64,000 nt of DNA from Bacteroidetes bacterium MED-G17 (GTDB lineage Bacteria; Bacteroidota; Bacteroidia; NS11-12g; UBA9320). Location: positions 75,742 to 139,741 of the forward strand of contig NTKK01000006.1 in NCBI GenBank assembly GCA_002457675.1, given 5' to 3'. The notes under the pieces were generated by a model that was not told the DNA's origin, searched no databases, and saw nothing but the letters and a program-made list of their open reading frames with translations. Positions 27,723-36,983 of the stretch are shown in pieces (the first letter of the stretch is position 1; each line of letters begins with the position of its first letter). The position numbers and the translations under genes were made by a program.

Positions 27723-28807
27723 AGATCTTTGGTAAGCCCTTTTACCACTTTATAGCCGTCTAAAAATTCTTTGGCAACAATTCTCAAAAAAGTATAAAGA
27801 GGTATAGCAAAAATCATTGCTAAAGGTCCTGCCAAAGTAGCAGTTATCATTGATACGGTGAATATTTCAAGTGGATGGGCTTTTACGCTTCTTGAAAAAA
27901 TAGTGGGTTGTAAAATAGCATTGTCAATAATTTGAGCTGTAATAAAAACCAGTAAAGCCTTAAGTAGGTGATTCATCAATGGTGCCGGGAAAGTCATATC
28001 AATATGTCCAGTAAAAGTCAAAAATAGGCCTAGAATGCCACCAATAATTGGCCCTATGTATGGTATTACATTTACCATTGAATAAAGAAATGCTATAAAA
28101 AATGCATTATGAACGCCAAAAATGCTCAAACCCAAAAATACAACGGTGAATACGCAACTAAATTGAACCAATAAACCAATAAAGTATCTCGACAACAATT
28201 GCTTTGTCCGTGAAATTATATTTTCGATTTGAACAAGGTATTTATCTGGAGAAAGTGCAACTATACTATTGTTCAAAATGTAGCTGTCCTTAAGTAAGAA
28301 AAAAGATATGAAGGTTATGGAAAAAAGCCAGACAAAAATACGTCCAAGCTGCGCCAAAATAGAATTTAAAAAAAGCGGAACATTCTGCATGTCGAAATAG
28401 GACAAAAACCCTTTTTGGATGTCTGATGAGCTTGGAATGGAAACACCATTTTTTTCTAGTCGATTCAAAAATGTAAATAGTTCATTTTGAATGACATCAA
28501 ATACATTGCTGTAATTAGCATTTGCCAAAACCTCTGCCTGTTTGGCTAGTGTTGGAATTAGTAACCATGCTAAACCAATAAATAGGGAAATAATAAAAAT
28601 TAATGTGATAAAGGCTTTAATACCATTCGGTAAGGATTTTTTTCTTATTTCAAGTTTTCCTAAAGCTTTGAACAAAGGCCTTCCCAGAAGAGAAAAAATT
28701 ACGCCTACCACAAAATACCCTACCACAATTCGAAGCTTCCATAAGGCAAATCCTAAAAACAAAAGCCCTACGAAAACAGCAATATTTCTGAAAACTTTAT
28801 TTATCAT
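27719..28807 (-). CDS. AI-2E/PerM family membrane transporter
   Basis: 362 residues with about seven to eight membrane segments and the family signature region FLYSMVNVIPYIGPIIGGILG and late LAGPLAMIFAIPLYTFLRIV. Members are annotated as AI-2 exporters or ion/proton antiporters; the substrate here is unknown. The start overlaps the epimerase gene upstream by 11 nt, so the two are co-transcribed. Confidence 0.9.
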   Translation of the reverse strand: MINKVFRNIAVFVGLLFLGFALWKLRIVVGYFVVGVIFSLLGRPLFKALGKLEIRKKSLPNGIKAFITLIFIISLFIGLAWLLIPTLAKQAEVLANANYSNVFDVIQNELFTFLNRLEKNGVSIPSSSDIQKGFLSYFDMQNVPLFLNSILAQLGRIFVWLFSITFISFFLLKDSYILNNSIVALSPDKYLVQIENIISRTKQLLSRYFIGLLVQFSCVFTVVFLGLSIFGVHNAFFIAFLYSMVNVIPYIGPIIGGILGLFLTFTGHIDMTFPAPLMNHLLKALLVFITAQIIDNAILQPTIFSRSVKAHPLEIFTVSMITATLAGPLAMIFAIPLYTFLRIVAKEFLDGYKVVKGLTKDL

Positions 28808-29210
28808 TTATCAAGTCAGCGCATAATTCAATTAATACGCCCAAAGTATCTTTAGGATGCAAGAAAGCTATTTCTTTTTTATCCGCTCCTATTTTTGGTT
28901 GATTGTGAATCAAATTTATACCCCTAGATGCATAAAAATCTAAGCTTTTTTGAATGCCATAAACATCAAAAGCGATATGATGTATACCTTCACCTTTTTT
29001 TTCTAAAAATTTGTAAATCGTACTCTCTTTCGAGGTGGGGCATAAAAGTTCTATTTTACAATCACCCACCTTGTAAAATACAGTGCTAACTTTTTCCGAA
29101 TCAACGATTTCAGTTTTGTAGGGTTCTGTTCCTAATAATAGATTAAATTTTGGAATGGCCACAGTCAAATTTTTTACAGCAATTCCAATATGATCAATTT
29201 TATTTATCAT
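28797..29210 (-). CDS. mce: Methylmalonyl-CoA epimerase
   Basis: 137 residues of the vicinal-oxygen-chelate fold. Metal-ligand positions are visible: H in DHIGIAV near the N-terminus, E in CKIELLCP, H in GIHHIAF and E in GVLIELC. It interconverts 2R- and 2S-methylmalonyl-CoA in propionate/succinate interconversion. The carboxylase beta subunit at 38828 fits the same pathway. It is divergent from iscS. Confidence 0.93.
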   Translation of the reverse strand: MINKIDHIGIAVKNLTVAIPKFNLLLGTEPYKTEIVDSEKVSTVFYKVGDCKIELLCPTSKESTIYKFLEKKGEGIHHIAFDVYGIQKSLDFYASRGINLIHNQPKIGADKKEIAFLHPKDTLGVLIELCADLINDK

Positions 29211-29249
29211 TCATTCAAAACTTTAGAAACATTTACAAAGATAGGAGGT

Positions 29250-29257
29250 TATATTTG
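29250..29257 (+). promoter_or_regulatory. Putative -7 box of the isc operon
   Basis: TATATTTG matches TAnnTTTG exactly. The predicted transcript starts near 29262, about 35 nt before the iscS ATG. A clear -33 TTTG is not obvious. Confidence 0.5.
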
Positions 29258-29296
29258 TACATGGATTTAATCTAAATAAATCCAGGAAAACTAAGT

Positions 29297-30511
29297 ATGG
29301 TTAAGCTGCCTATATATCTTGATAATAATTCAACTACACCTATGGATCCAAGGGTTTTGGATGCCATGATGCCTTATTTTACTCAAAATTTTGGAAATGC
29401 AGCAAGTAGAAATCATCCATTTGGTTGGAAAGCTGAAGAAGCTGTAGATTATGCTCGTGAGCAAATTGCCCAACTTATTGGTGCCAACGAAAAAGAAATC
29501 ATATTTACCTCGGGGGCTACAGAGTCAAATAACTTGGCGATAAAAGGTGTTTTAGAAATGTATGCTAGAAAAGGTAATCATATCATAACGACCAATACTG
29601 AACATAAGGCCGTTTTAGATGCCTGTAAACATGCAGAAAAAATGGGTGCAGAATTAACCTATTTGGAAGTTGAAGAAAATGGAATACTTGATCTTCAAAA
29701 ATTACAAGAAGCGATCAAACAAAATACAGTATTAATTTCTGTTATGTGGGCCAATAATGAAATTGGAGTTATTCAGCCTGTGCAGGAAATATCAAGAATG
29801 GCTAAGGAAAGGGGCGTACTTTTTCATACCGATGCTACGCAGGCAGTAGGCAAAATACCTGTAAACGTTATCGAAGATGGTATTGATTTGATGAGCTTTA
29901 CTGCACACAAAATGTATGGACCAAAAGGTATTGGAGCTTTATACGTTAGAAGAAAAAATCCAAGAGTTAAAGTAAGCGCGCAAATAGATGGAGGAGGACA
30001 TGAGCGGGGTATGCGTTCAGGAACATTAAATGTGACAGGCATTGTGGGATTTGGCGCAGCTTGTAAATTATGTAGGGAGGAGATGAATGAAGAATCAAAA
30101 AGGTTGGCAAAGCTTAGAGATAAACTTGAGAATGCGCTTTTGGCATTAGAAGAAAGTTACGTAAATGGAAGTAAAGAAAATCGTCTTCCTCATTGTACCA
30201 ACGTTTCATTCAAATTTGTTGAAGGCGAAGGGTTGATGATGGCTATGCATAATTTAGCTGTTTCATCAGGTTCTGCTTGTACTTCTGCAAGTCTAGAGCC
30301 TAGTTATGTTTTGAAAAATCTCGGACTTGATGATGAATTAGCTCATAGCTCTATCCGCTTTGGATTGGGCAGATACACATCGGAAGCGGAAATAGACTAT
30401 GCAATCGAACACGTTACCCAAGCAGTAAATAAATTAAGAGATATGAGTCCCTTGTGGGAAATGCATAAAGAAGGAATAGATTTGCAAAAAGTAGATTGGC
30501 AAGAACATTAA
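29297..30511 (+). CDS. iscS: Cysteine desulfurase
   Basis: 404 residues of the IscS type. PLP lysine K205 lies in [11 protein letters not shown], the catalytic cysteine C328 in [14 protein letters not shown], with TSGATESNN and [10 protein letters not shown] as further PLP contacts. Positions match E. coli IscS almost exactly (K206, C328). It delivers persulfide sulfur to IscU. It is the first of five genes reading through to a photolyase. Confidence 0.97.
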   Translation: MVKLPIYLDNNSTTPMDPRVLDAMMPYFTQNFGNAASRNHPFGWKAEEAVDYAREQIAQLIGANEKEIIFTSGATESNNLAIKGVLEMYARKGNHIITTNTEHKAVLDACKHAEKMGAELTYLEVEENGILDLQKLQEAIKQNTVLISVMWANNEIGVIQPVQEISRMAKERGVLFHTDATQAVGKIPVNVIEDGIDLMSFTAHKMYGPKGIGALYVRRKNPRVKVSAQIDGGGHERGMRSGTLNVTGIVGFGAACKLCREEMNEESKRLAKLRDKLENALLALEESYVNGSKENRLPHCTNVSFKFVEGEGLMMAMHNLAVSSGSACTSASLEPSYVLKNLGLDDELAHSSIRFGLGRYTSEAEIDYAIEHVTQAVNKLRDMSPLWEMHKEGIDLQKVDWQEH

Positions 30512-30518
30512 ATAAATT

Positions 30519-30932
30519 ATGGCATATTCAGATAAAGTATTAGATCATTATAACAATCCAAGAAATGTAGGTGTACTCGATAAGAGCGCCAAAAATGTTG
30601 GCACAGGGCTTGTTGGTGCGCCAGAGTGTGGCGACGTTATGCGTTTACAAATTGAAGTTGACGAGAAAACAGGTGAAATTACAGAGGCAAAATTTAAAAC
30701 TTTTGGTTGTGGCTCTGCCATTGCCTCAAGTAGCTTGGCAACGGAATGGATAAAGGGAAAAACTGTAGATGATGCATTAAAAATAGACAACATGGAAATT
30801 GTTGAGGAACTTTCCTTACCTCCGGTCAAAATTCATTGCTCCGTTTTAGCAGAGGATGCAATAAAATCTGCTATCAATGACTACAGAAAAAAACAAGGAT
30901 TAGAGCCTATTCATTTGGAAAACGAACACTAA
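30519..30932 (+). CDS. iscU: Iron-sulfur cluster scaffold protein
   Basis: 137 residues with the three scaffold cysteines C37 (APECGD), C64 (FGCGSA) and C107 (KIHCSV), and D39 that tunes cluster release. The LPPVKIHC segment carries the chaperone-binding LPPVK motif. It assembles 2Fe-2S and 4Fe-4S clusters with IscS. It starts 7 nt after iscS. No HscA/HscB or IscR genes are adjacent. Confidence 0.97.
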   Translation: MAYSDKVLDHYNNPRNVGVLDKSAKNVGTGLVGAPECGDVMRLQIEVDEKTGEITEAKFKTFGCGSAIASSSLATEWIKGKTVDDALKIDNMEIVEELSLPPVKIHCSVLAEDAIKSAINDYRKKQGLEPIHLENEH

Positions 30933-30938
30933 AGAAGT

Positions 30939-31265
30939 ATGATAACAGTATCAGAAAAAGCACATCAACAGCTGGCTAAGTTAAAGGAAGAAGGTGGAAT
31001 ACAAATTGACTATTTCCTTAGAGTTTCTGTTGTTGGCGGTGGTTGCTCAGGTTTGTCATACAAATTAGACTTTGACAATGAAAGTAAAGAAGATGATCAA
31101 ATCTTCGAGTCGGGTGGTGTAAAAGTTGTTTGTGATATGAAAAGTTTCCTTTACCTGTGTGGCACAGAATTAGACTTTACAGATGGATTGAACGGAAATG
31201 GATTTCAATTCAACAACCCAAATGCTTCTCGAACTTGCGGCTGCGGTGAAAGTTTCTCAATTTAA
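30939..31265 (+). CDS. iscA: A-type iron-sulfur carrier protein
   Basis: 108 residues with the A-type cysteine pattern C36 (VGGGCSGLSY) and C100-G-C102 (RTCGCGESF). It carries clusters to apo-targets, often 4Fe-4S enzymes. It starts 6 nt after iscU, and the DUF2256 frame begins at the very next base after its stop. Confidence 0.95.
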   Translation: MITVSEKAHQQLAKLKEEGGIQIDYFLRVSVVGGGCSGLSYKLDFDNESKEDDQIFESGGVKVVCDMKSFLYLCGTELDFTDGLNGNGFQFNNPNASRTCGCGESFSI

Positions 31266-31406
31266 TTGAAGGGATTTAAAAAAAAACTGCCTACAAAAGT
31301 TTGCGCTAGTTGCAATAGACCCTTTTCATGGAGAAAAAAATGGGAAAAAAACTGGAATAACGTAAAATATTGTAGCAAGGCATGCAAACAAAATAAAGTT
31401 CTCTAA
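31266..31406 (+). CDS. DUF2256 small zinc-ribbon-like protein
   Basis: A 46-residue gene from TTG at 31266, immediately after the iscA stop. The protein is almost entirely the DUF2256 domain: [19 protein letters not shown], then [15 protein letters not shown]. Four cysteines (C13, C16, C36, C40) form a CxxC...CxxxC ribbon likely to bind zinc, flanked by basic and tryptophan residues. DUF2256 genes are often next to cryptochrome or photolyase genes; here the photolyase starts 31 nt later. Function is unknown. It is too short for many gene finders. Confidence 0.92.
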   Translation: MKGFKKKLPTKVCASCNRPFSWRKKWEKNWNNVKYCSKACKQNKVL

Positions 31407-31437
31407 AACTTTTTACTTTCACTTTCGCTTTCTTATT

Positions 31438-32979
31438 GTGCATTCAATAAAATCTTTACGTCTTGTTTTGGGTGATCAACTAAACAGACATCACAGTTGG
31501 TTCAAAGAAACAGATGATACAGTGCTGTATTGCATGATGGAAGTTCGCTCAGAAAGTGAGTATGTAAAACATCACATCCAGAAAATTGTGGGAATATTTG
31601 GCGCTATGCGCGACTTTGCGAATGCGCTAAAAAAGCAAGGACATCGAATACACTATCTGAAGATTTCTGACAGAAACAACAAACAGAGTTTTGTTGCAAA
31701 TCTTCTAGAGATTAAAGAACAATATGGCATTCAAGATTTCGCTTACCAAGAACCTGATGAATACCGTTTAGATATGGTATTAAAATCAGCTGCAAATGAG
31801 CTGGGAATACCTTCAAAAGTTCATTCAACCCAACATTTCCTGACTCAAAGAGATGAACTACAAGTATTTTTCGAGGGGAAGAAGACTTACTTAATGGAGT
31901 CTTTTTACCGATCACAAAGAAAGAAGCATAAGATATTAATGGATGCTGCTAAGCCAGTAGGAGGTAAATGGAACTATGATGTTGAAAATCGAAAAAAATT
32001 AAAAGATCTGAGCATTATACCCGAACATAAAATACCTAAAAACAACATAATGCCTATTTATGATGAAGTGATTAACGCCAATCTACCTTTTATTGGTAGC
32101 ATAGATGCCAACAACTTTATTTGGCCCATAAATCCTATCCAAGCAGAAGATATATTTGATACATTTCTTCAAACCCAGTTGCCTTTTTTTGGCACCTATC
32201 AAGACACCATGGTACAGAGCAACTGGATGTTATTTCACAGTCGAATTTCATTCGCATTAAATACCAAAATGCTTAACCCATTCCATATTATTCAGCGAGC
32301 TGAAAAGCACTGGAAGGAGAATCAAGAGAAGATTGGTATTGCTCAAGTCGAGGGATTTATTAGACAAATTTTGGGCTGGAGAGAGTATATGCGTGGGGTT
32401 TATTGGGCGCAGATGCCAAGCTATGCAAACAAGAATTATTTTTACCACACTAGAACTTTGCCTAATTACTTTTGGTCTGGCGATACCAAGATGAATTGTA
32501 TTGGCACGGTGGTGAATCAATCTCTAGAAAATGCCTATGCGCATCATATCCAAAGACTCATGGTGACAGGCAATTTTTTACTAATGGCGGGAGTAAACCC
32601 TAGTTATGTTGATGAATGGTATTTGGGTATATATATTGACGCGTTTGAGTGGGTAGAAATTACAAATACAAGAGGAATGAGTCAGTTTGCAGATGGTGGA
32701 ATTGTAGCAACAAAACCATATATTTCAACTGCCTCATATATTAATAAAATGGGCGACTATTGTGCAAATTGTCAATATGATAAAAATGAAAAAACAGGCC
32801 CCAAGGCTTGTCCTTTCAATAGCTTGTATTGGAATTTTTTAGATCAGAATAAAGAAAAACTTCAAAATAACCCAAGAATGGCAATGATGTACAGAGTATG
32901 GGGTAAATTTTCGGTTCATGATCAGCAAAATATCCTTTCCCAAGCTGAATATTATTTAGATCATTTAGAAGAACTGTAA
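31438..32979 (+). CDS. Iron-sulfur bacterial cryptochrome/photolyase (FeS-BCP, PhrB-like)
   Basis: 513 residues starting at GTG. The N-terminus (LRLVLGDQLNRHHSWF) is the photolyase-related antenna domain; GWREYMRGVYWAQMP and NCIGTVVNQSLENAYAHHIQRLM lie in the FAD domain. Four cysteines C354, C442, C445 and C458 have the same spacing as the 4Fe-4S ligands known from Agrobacterium PhrB (C350, C438, C441, C454). The family repairs (6-4) photoproducts by light. It follows iscSUA and DUF2256 on the same strand. Confidence 0.94.
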   Translation: MHSIKSLRLVLGDQLNRHHSWFKETDDTVLYCMMEVRSESEYVKHHIQKIVGIFGAMRDFANALKKQGHRIHYLKISDRNNKQSFVANLLEIKEQYGIQDFAYQEPDEYRLDMVLKSAANELGIPSKVHSTQHFLTQRDELQVFFEGKKTYLMESFYRSQRKKHKILMDAAKPVGGKWNYDVENRKKLKDLSIIPEHKIPKNNIMPIYDEVINANLPFIGSIDANNFIWPINPIQAEDIFDTFLQTQLPFFGTYQDTMVQSNWMLFHSRISFALNTKMLNPFHIIQRAEKHWKENQEKIGIAQVEGFIRQILGWREYMRGVYWAQMPSYANKNYFYHTRTLPNYFWSGDTKMNCIGTVVNQSLENAYAHHIQRLMVTGNFLLMAGVNPSYVDEWYLGIYIDAFEWVEITNTRGMSQFADGGIVATKPYISTASYINKMGDYCANCQYDKNEKTGPKACPFNSLYWNFLDQNKEKLQNNPRMAMMYRVWGKFSVHDQQNILSQAEYYLDHLEEL

Positions 32980-33017
32980 TTTTTCAGATATGTATATAAT
33001 TAGATACACTTTGCAAA

Positions 33018-33033
33018 AGTTATTGCGATAACT
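33018..33033. repeat. Short perfect inverted repeat upstream of the DEAD-box gene
   Basis: AGTTAT-TGCG-ATAACT forms a 6-bp stem with a 4-nt loop in the 113-bp gap before the helicase. No T-run follows on either strand, so a terminator is unlikely; it could be an operator. Confidence 0.3.
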
Positions 33034-33092
33034 CATAGGTTGTCCCCAATTTTTTTTAAGCCCGTAATTTTACTTCAATTTCGAATTATATA

Positions 33093-34571
33093 GTGCTATC
33101 ATTTACTGATTTAGGCCTTCCCGAACCCATAACGCGGGCCATCAAAGAATTGGGTTTTCAGAAACCAACCGAAATTCAAGAAAAGGCTCTTATAAGTCTT
33201 TTAGATAAGGATATCGACCTAATAGGTTTGGCTCAAACTGGAACTGGAAAAACAGCCGCTTTTGGCTTGCCATTGTTGTCAAAAATTGATCCTCAAAAAA
33301 GGCACGTTCAGGCTCTAATTTTATCTCCTACTAGAGAATTGGGTCAACAAATTGCTGAGCAGATGCAACTTTTTGGAAAATACATTTCAAATATGGGTAT
33401 TATGGCTGTTTACGGTGGAGCTTCTATCACCAATCAAATAAAGGATTTGAAAAAAGCCAAGCAGATTGTGATCGCAACACCTGGAAGGTTAAATGATCTT
33501 ATAAGAAGAAAAGCGATACAATTGGAAAATGTTGACTATGTAATCTTAGATGAAGCAGATGAAATGTTGAATATGGGTTTCAAAGAGGACTTAGATATCA
33601 TACTAAGTCATACCCCAATGAGCAAAAAAACTTGGCTTTTTTCTGCAACTATGCCTTCAGAAATTGAAAGAATAACCTCCAACTATATGGATGATCCTTT
33701 CCGGATTCAAGTAAGTAAAAAAAATGAGGTAAATAAAAATATTAGCCATAGATATAGTGTAGTAACACGCGCAAACAAAAACGAAGCGTTGCGTAGATTT
33801 TTAGATCTATACAGCGATACAAGAGCTGTAATTTTTTGCAGAACAAAAGCCGAAACCCAGACATTGGCAGACGAATTAATCTATAAAAATTATAAAGCTG
33901 ACGCACTGCACGGTGATCTAAGTCAAAAACAAAGAGATATGGTGATGGATAAATTTAGAAAAAATGAAATCCACTACCTAATTGCAACTGATGTGGCCGC
34001 AAGAGGAATTGATGTTAGTGATATTAGTCATGTTTTTCATTTTAATATTCCAGACCTCGCAGCCTATTACACACATAGAAGTGGACGAACAGCTAGAGCA
34101 GGGAGGCAGGGAGTTTCTATTTTATTTATTAATGGACGTGAAAATCACAAATTGAAAAGATTAGAAAAAGATTTAAATATTCAATTTGAAGCGCTAGAAA
34201 TCCCTCAAATGCAACAGATTGCCGATAAATATTTGGAACGTTGGTGTCAAGAAGTATTGAGTAGCAGTTCCAAAAAAATAAACCCCATTTTACTCAGTAA
34301 AGCGTCAATTTTGTTCGGAAATTTATCAAAAGATGAACTTCTGGCAAAAGTATTAACACTTCAACTCGTAAAGTTAAACTTTGGTGAAACCAAAGATATC
34401 AACGAAAAAATAAATCAGACGAATTCTAAACATGCTTCAAAGCCCGAAGGAAGAAGAAATAAGAAGAGTAAAAATCAGTTTAAGAGTAAATCAGCGAATC
34501 CCAATACCCATTCAAACAACTTTAAGAAAAGAAAGGCAAAGCCGAAAAATAAGAAGGGTAGAAAAAGTTAA
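33093..34571 (+). CDS. DEAD-box ATP-dependent RNA helicase
   Basis: 492 residues from GTG. All core motifs are present: Q motif (GFQKPTEIQEKA), AQTGTGKT, PTRELGQQ, TPGRL, DEAD, SAT, and HRSGRTARAG. After the second RecA domain comes a 90-residue linker and then a strongly basic, lysine/asparagine-rich tail from about residue 445, a usual RNA-binding tail. It probably acts in ribosome assembly or cold adaptation, as related CsdA/RhlE-type enzymes do (inference). It overlaps the convergent mscS-like gene by 4 nt. Confidence 0.94.
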   Translation: MLSFTDLGLPEPITRAIKELGFQKPTEIQEKALISLLDKDIDLIGLAQTGTGKTAAFGLPLLSKIDPQKRHVQALILSPTRELGQQIAEQMQLFGKYISNMGIMAVYGGASITNQIKDLKKAKQIVIATPGRLNDLIRRKAIQLENVDYVILDEADEMLNMGFKEDLDIILSHTPMSKKTWLFSATMPSEIERITSNYMDDPFRIQVSKKNEVNKNISHRYSVVTRANKNEALRRFLDLYSDTRAVIFCRTKAETQTLADELIYKNYKADALHGDLSQKQRDMVMDKFRKNEIHYLIATDVAARGIDVSDISHVFHFNIPDLAAYYTHRSGRTARAGRQGVSILFINGRENHKLKRLEKDLNIQFEALEIPQMQQIADKYLERWCQEVLSSSSKKINPILLSKASILFGNLSKDELLAKVLTLQLVKLNFGETKDINEKINQTNSKHASKPEGRRNKKSKNQFKSKSANPNTHSNNFKKRKAKPKNKKGRKS

Positions 34572-35407
34572 TGCGCTTCTTTCTTGTATAGATGCACGTC
34601 TCTTTGAGGAAAGGGAATTACCACATTATTTTCTTTGAATTTTTGATTGATTTGAAAGCGCAAGTCACTTTGTACATCCTCAATAAATAAGATTTCTAAG
34701 CTCCAGAAAAATACTTCAAATTTCAAAGAAGAATCTCCAAATTCATTGAACCTTACAAAAGGTGGTTTATTTGTTATTACCTTGGGGTGAGTTTGAACGC
34801 AATCCATCAAAATATTTTTAACCAATTCTACATCACTTCCATAAGCAACACCAACTGAAACAGAGAATCTACTAACTGGATTTATGGTGCTCCAATTGAC
34901 AATATTGTCTTGTACTATTTTCGAATTGGGTATTATGAGATGAACATTTTCTCTGTTTTCAACTATTGAAGTTCTAAGACCAATCTCTTCCACTTTTGCT
35001 AAAAATCCATTCACTTCTATTATATCACCAACTCGGATGGTATTTTCCACGAGCAATATAAGCCCACTTATTAAGTCCTTTGCTAGTTGCTGAAGTCCTA
35101 ATCCAATTCCCACTAAAAATACAGCGCCACCTGCAAGAAGTGCAGTTATTTTTACATGTAAAGCGTTCAAAATCATCATACCTGTAATGATAATTATAAC
35201 ATAACGGCTTAGTTGAAGCAAAGCATAGGATTGTCCCTCTACTAGCTTCCCTCTTCGTTTGGCAATATTTAATATTCTTCTTAACCACCTAAAAATTAGA
35301 TATGAAAAAAATAAGATAATGGCAGCTGAAAGTAGGTCGCTTATTGTTGTGTACTCTTCTCCAAGCTTTACCAGACTGGTATTTAAAAATGCCTTGATTC
35401 TTGTCAT
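34568..35407 (-). CDS. MscS-family small-conductance mechanosensitive channel
   Basis: 279 residues. Three membrane segments lie at about 22-42, 65-84 and 88-110; the pore helix has the small-residue pattern ALLAGGAVFLVGIGLGLQQL. The beta domain follows with VGDIIEVNGFLAKVEEIGLR and PNSKIV. It releases solutes on hypo-osmotic shock. The start overlaps the lipoprotein gene by 4 nt (ATGA), giving a glpQ-lipoprotein-mscS operon. Confidence 0.93.
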   Translation of the reverse strand: MTRIKAFLNTSLVKLGEEYTTISDLLSAAIILFFSYLIFRWLRRILNIAKRRGKLVEGQSYALLQLSRYVIIIITGMMILNALHVKITALLAGGAVFLVGIGLGLQQLAKDLISGLILLVENTIRVGDIIEVNGFLAKVEEIGLRTSIVENRENVHLIIPNSKIVQDNIVNWSTINPVSRFSVSVGVAYGSDVELVKNILMDCVQTHPKVITNKPPFVRFNEFGDSSLKFEVFFWSLEILFIEDVQSDLRFQINQKFKENNVVIPFPQRDVHLYKKEAH

Positions 35408-36060
35408 TCAATTATTTTTAGGGCAATAGTTTTAGTTTTAATTTTTTGTTTCTCTGCATCGTAAAAATAAACTTCTATTTTGTTATCACTTGATTTACGA
35501 GTAAGTTTCCCATTTTTGAATTGCCCTGAAGATTGCATATTTAGTTCTTCATGTATAGTAAAATAAGCTAGTTCAGACCATTCATTTTTGTAACTCAATA
35601 TGACATAAGCATTCAACAAACTTGCATCTGCATAGTTGATTGAATAGCCAATTTCATCTGCACCATCACCGTCCAAATCTCCTAAGTTTTCAAAAAGCCA
35701 TAAACCAATTTGATTATTTTCATCACTTAAAACAAAGGTGTCTGATGGGGCATTTGTACCAACAATTCGTGTGCTAGGTTTTATTTGATTTAAATGTTTT
35801 TGTACGTCCCGAATATGTTCGGCATAAAACTTATTTTGGGTTCCCTTATTTGTTTTTCTGCTTAAAAAAAGCTCCCTAATTGTGTCAATTTGTTTATCAC
35901 CATTAAAATCACCAAAAATCCAGTAGTATGGTCGAAAGGTAGCTGTAAATTTACTTATGGTGTCTGAAGTTTGTTCGGGAATTTTCTTTTCTGTTTGTTG
36001 CCTACAATTTGAACAAAAGAGGACGACAAATAAAAAATATACTGGTTTCATTTTAATCAA
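35404..36060 (-). CDS. Putative lipoprotein with calcium-loop/FG-GAP-like repeats
   Basis: 218 residues, family not recognised. A hydrophobic start (VYFLFVVLFCSNC) suggests a lipoprotein with lipidation at the second cysteine, although asparagine before it is unusual. Two segments, GDFNGDKQIDT and LGDLDGDGADEIGY, look like Asp-rich calcium loops of FG-GAP or dockerin type. It probably sits on the periplasmic or outer face. It overlaps its neighbours on both sides by 4-8 nt. Confidence 0.65.
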   Translation of the reverse strand: MIKMKPVYFLFVVLFCSNCRQQTEKKIPEQTSDTISKFTATFRPYYWIFGDFNGDKQIDTIRELFLSRKTNKGTQNKFYAEHIRDVQKHLNQIKPSTRIVGTNAPSDTFVLSDENNQIGLWLFENLGDLDGDGADEIGYSINYADASLLNAYVILSYKNEWSELAYFTIHEELNMQSSGQFKNGKLTRKSSDNKIEVYFYDAEKQKIKTKTIALKIIE

Positions 36061-36964
36061 TTAGCCGAATCAAGTCATTTGGGTAATCAGTGATGAGTCC
36101 ATCTACACCTTGCTGAATAAGAGAGATCATATCTTTCCTATTATTCACAGTCCAAGGAATAACCAGTATGTTTTTTTGATGTAATAGTTTTACTGCCTCC
36201 TCAGAAACGGATTGATGCTCGGGGCTATATATGCTTGGTGTGAAATTAAGTCTATTTAAATTTTCTTCAATACTAAGCTGGCCTTTTTCTACCAATAGCG
36301 ACGTTTTAATCTTTGGTTTCAATTGATGCACTAGGTTTAAACTTTCTACATCAAATGATTGAATAATACACTTATTTTCAATTCCTAAATCGCTGATTTC
36401 CTTTAAAATTAATCGAACATATTCATTTACCTCTGGATGATAAATATTGTCCCATTGAGGTTTTCTCTTTATCTCTAAATTGTATTGAATTCTTTGTTTT
36501 TTATTTTCCTTTATATAAGCTTGTATCGAAGTCACAACTTCTTTAAACAAGGGCTTAAAAGCACTTGTTTTTTTCTGATTCAAAAAGTCAGGATGCCCTT
36601 TCGATCCGCAATCAAAGCAAGAAATTTCTTCAAAGCTCATTTCATAAATGTTGAAAGACTTTTCCCTACTTTCTGTAATATTTTGTTGATTACTATCCAA
36701 ACATATTTTGTGATTCATATATGGCTCGTGAGAGAGAACCACCCGATTATCTTTTGTAATGACAAGGTCCATTTCTAACGTATTTACTCCGCAATCAATA
36801 GCAGCTATCATGGCATGGAATGTATTTTCGGGATATAAACCTCTAGCTCCTCTGTGTCCCTGAACATCAAAATTTTCTAAATTTTTAGGTTTTTTAATGC
36901 ACCCTGCCAGAAAAAGAACCATGATGAAAATTAAATGGGCTATTTTTTTTTGCTTGTTGTACAC
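36053..36964 (-). CDS. Glycerophosphodiester phosphodiesterase, lipoprotein
   Basis: 303 residues from GTG at 36964. The lipobox is in VLFLAGCIKK, so the enzyme is probably membrane-anchored outside the cytoplasm. The catalytic GDPD motifs are HRGARGLYPENTFHAM, EMDLVITKD and SHEPYMNHK; the end has VDGLITDYPNDL. It cleaves glycerophosphodiesters to glycerol-3-phosphate. A near-consensus TTAATTTG box ends 6 nt before the start codon. Confidence 0.92.
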   Translation of the reverse strand: MYNKQKKIAHLIFIMVLFLAGCIKKPKNLENFDVQGHRGARGLYPENTFHAMIAAIDCGVNTLEMDLVITKDNRVVLSHEPYMNHKICLDSNQQNITESREKSFNIYEMSFEEISCFDCGSKGHPDFLNQKKTSAFKPLFKEVVTSIQAYIKENKKQRIQYNLEIKRKPQWDNIYHPEVNEYVRLILKEISDLGIENKCIIQSFDVESLNLVHQLKPKIKTSLLVEKGQLSIEENLNRLNFTPSIYSPEHQSVSEEAVKLLHQKNILVIPWTVNNRKDMISLIQQGVDGLITDYPNDLIRLID

Positions 36965-36983
36965 TTGGGCAAATTAAATTATT

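Noticed and set aside
33018-33033. Terminator for the photolyase gene
   Set aside because: The hairpin lacks a T-run on the plus strand and is about 40 nt past the stop; listed only as an inverted repeat.
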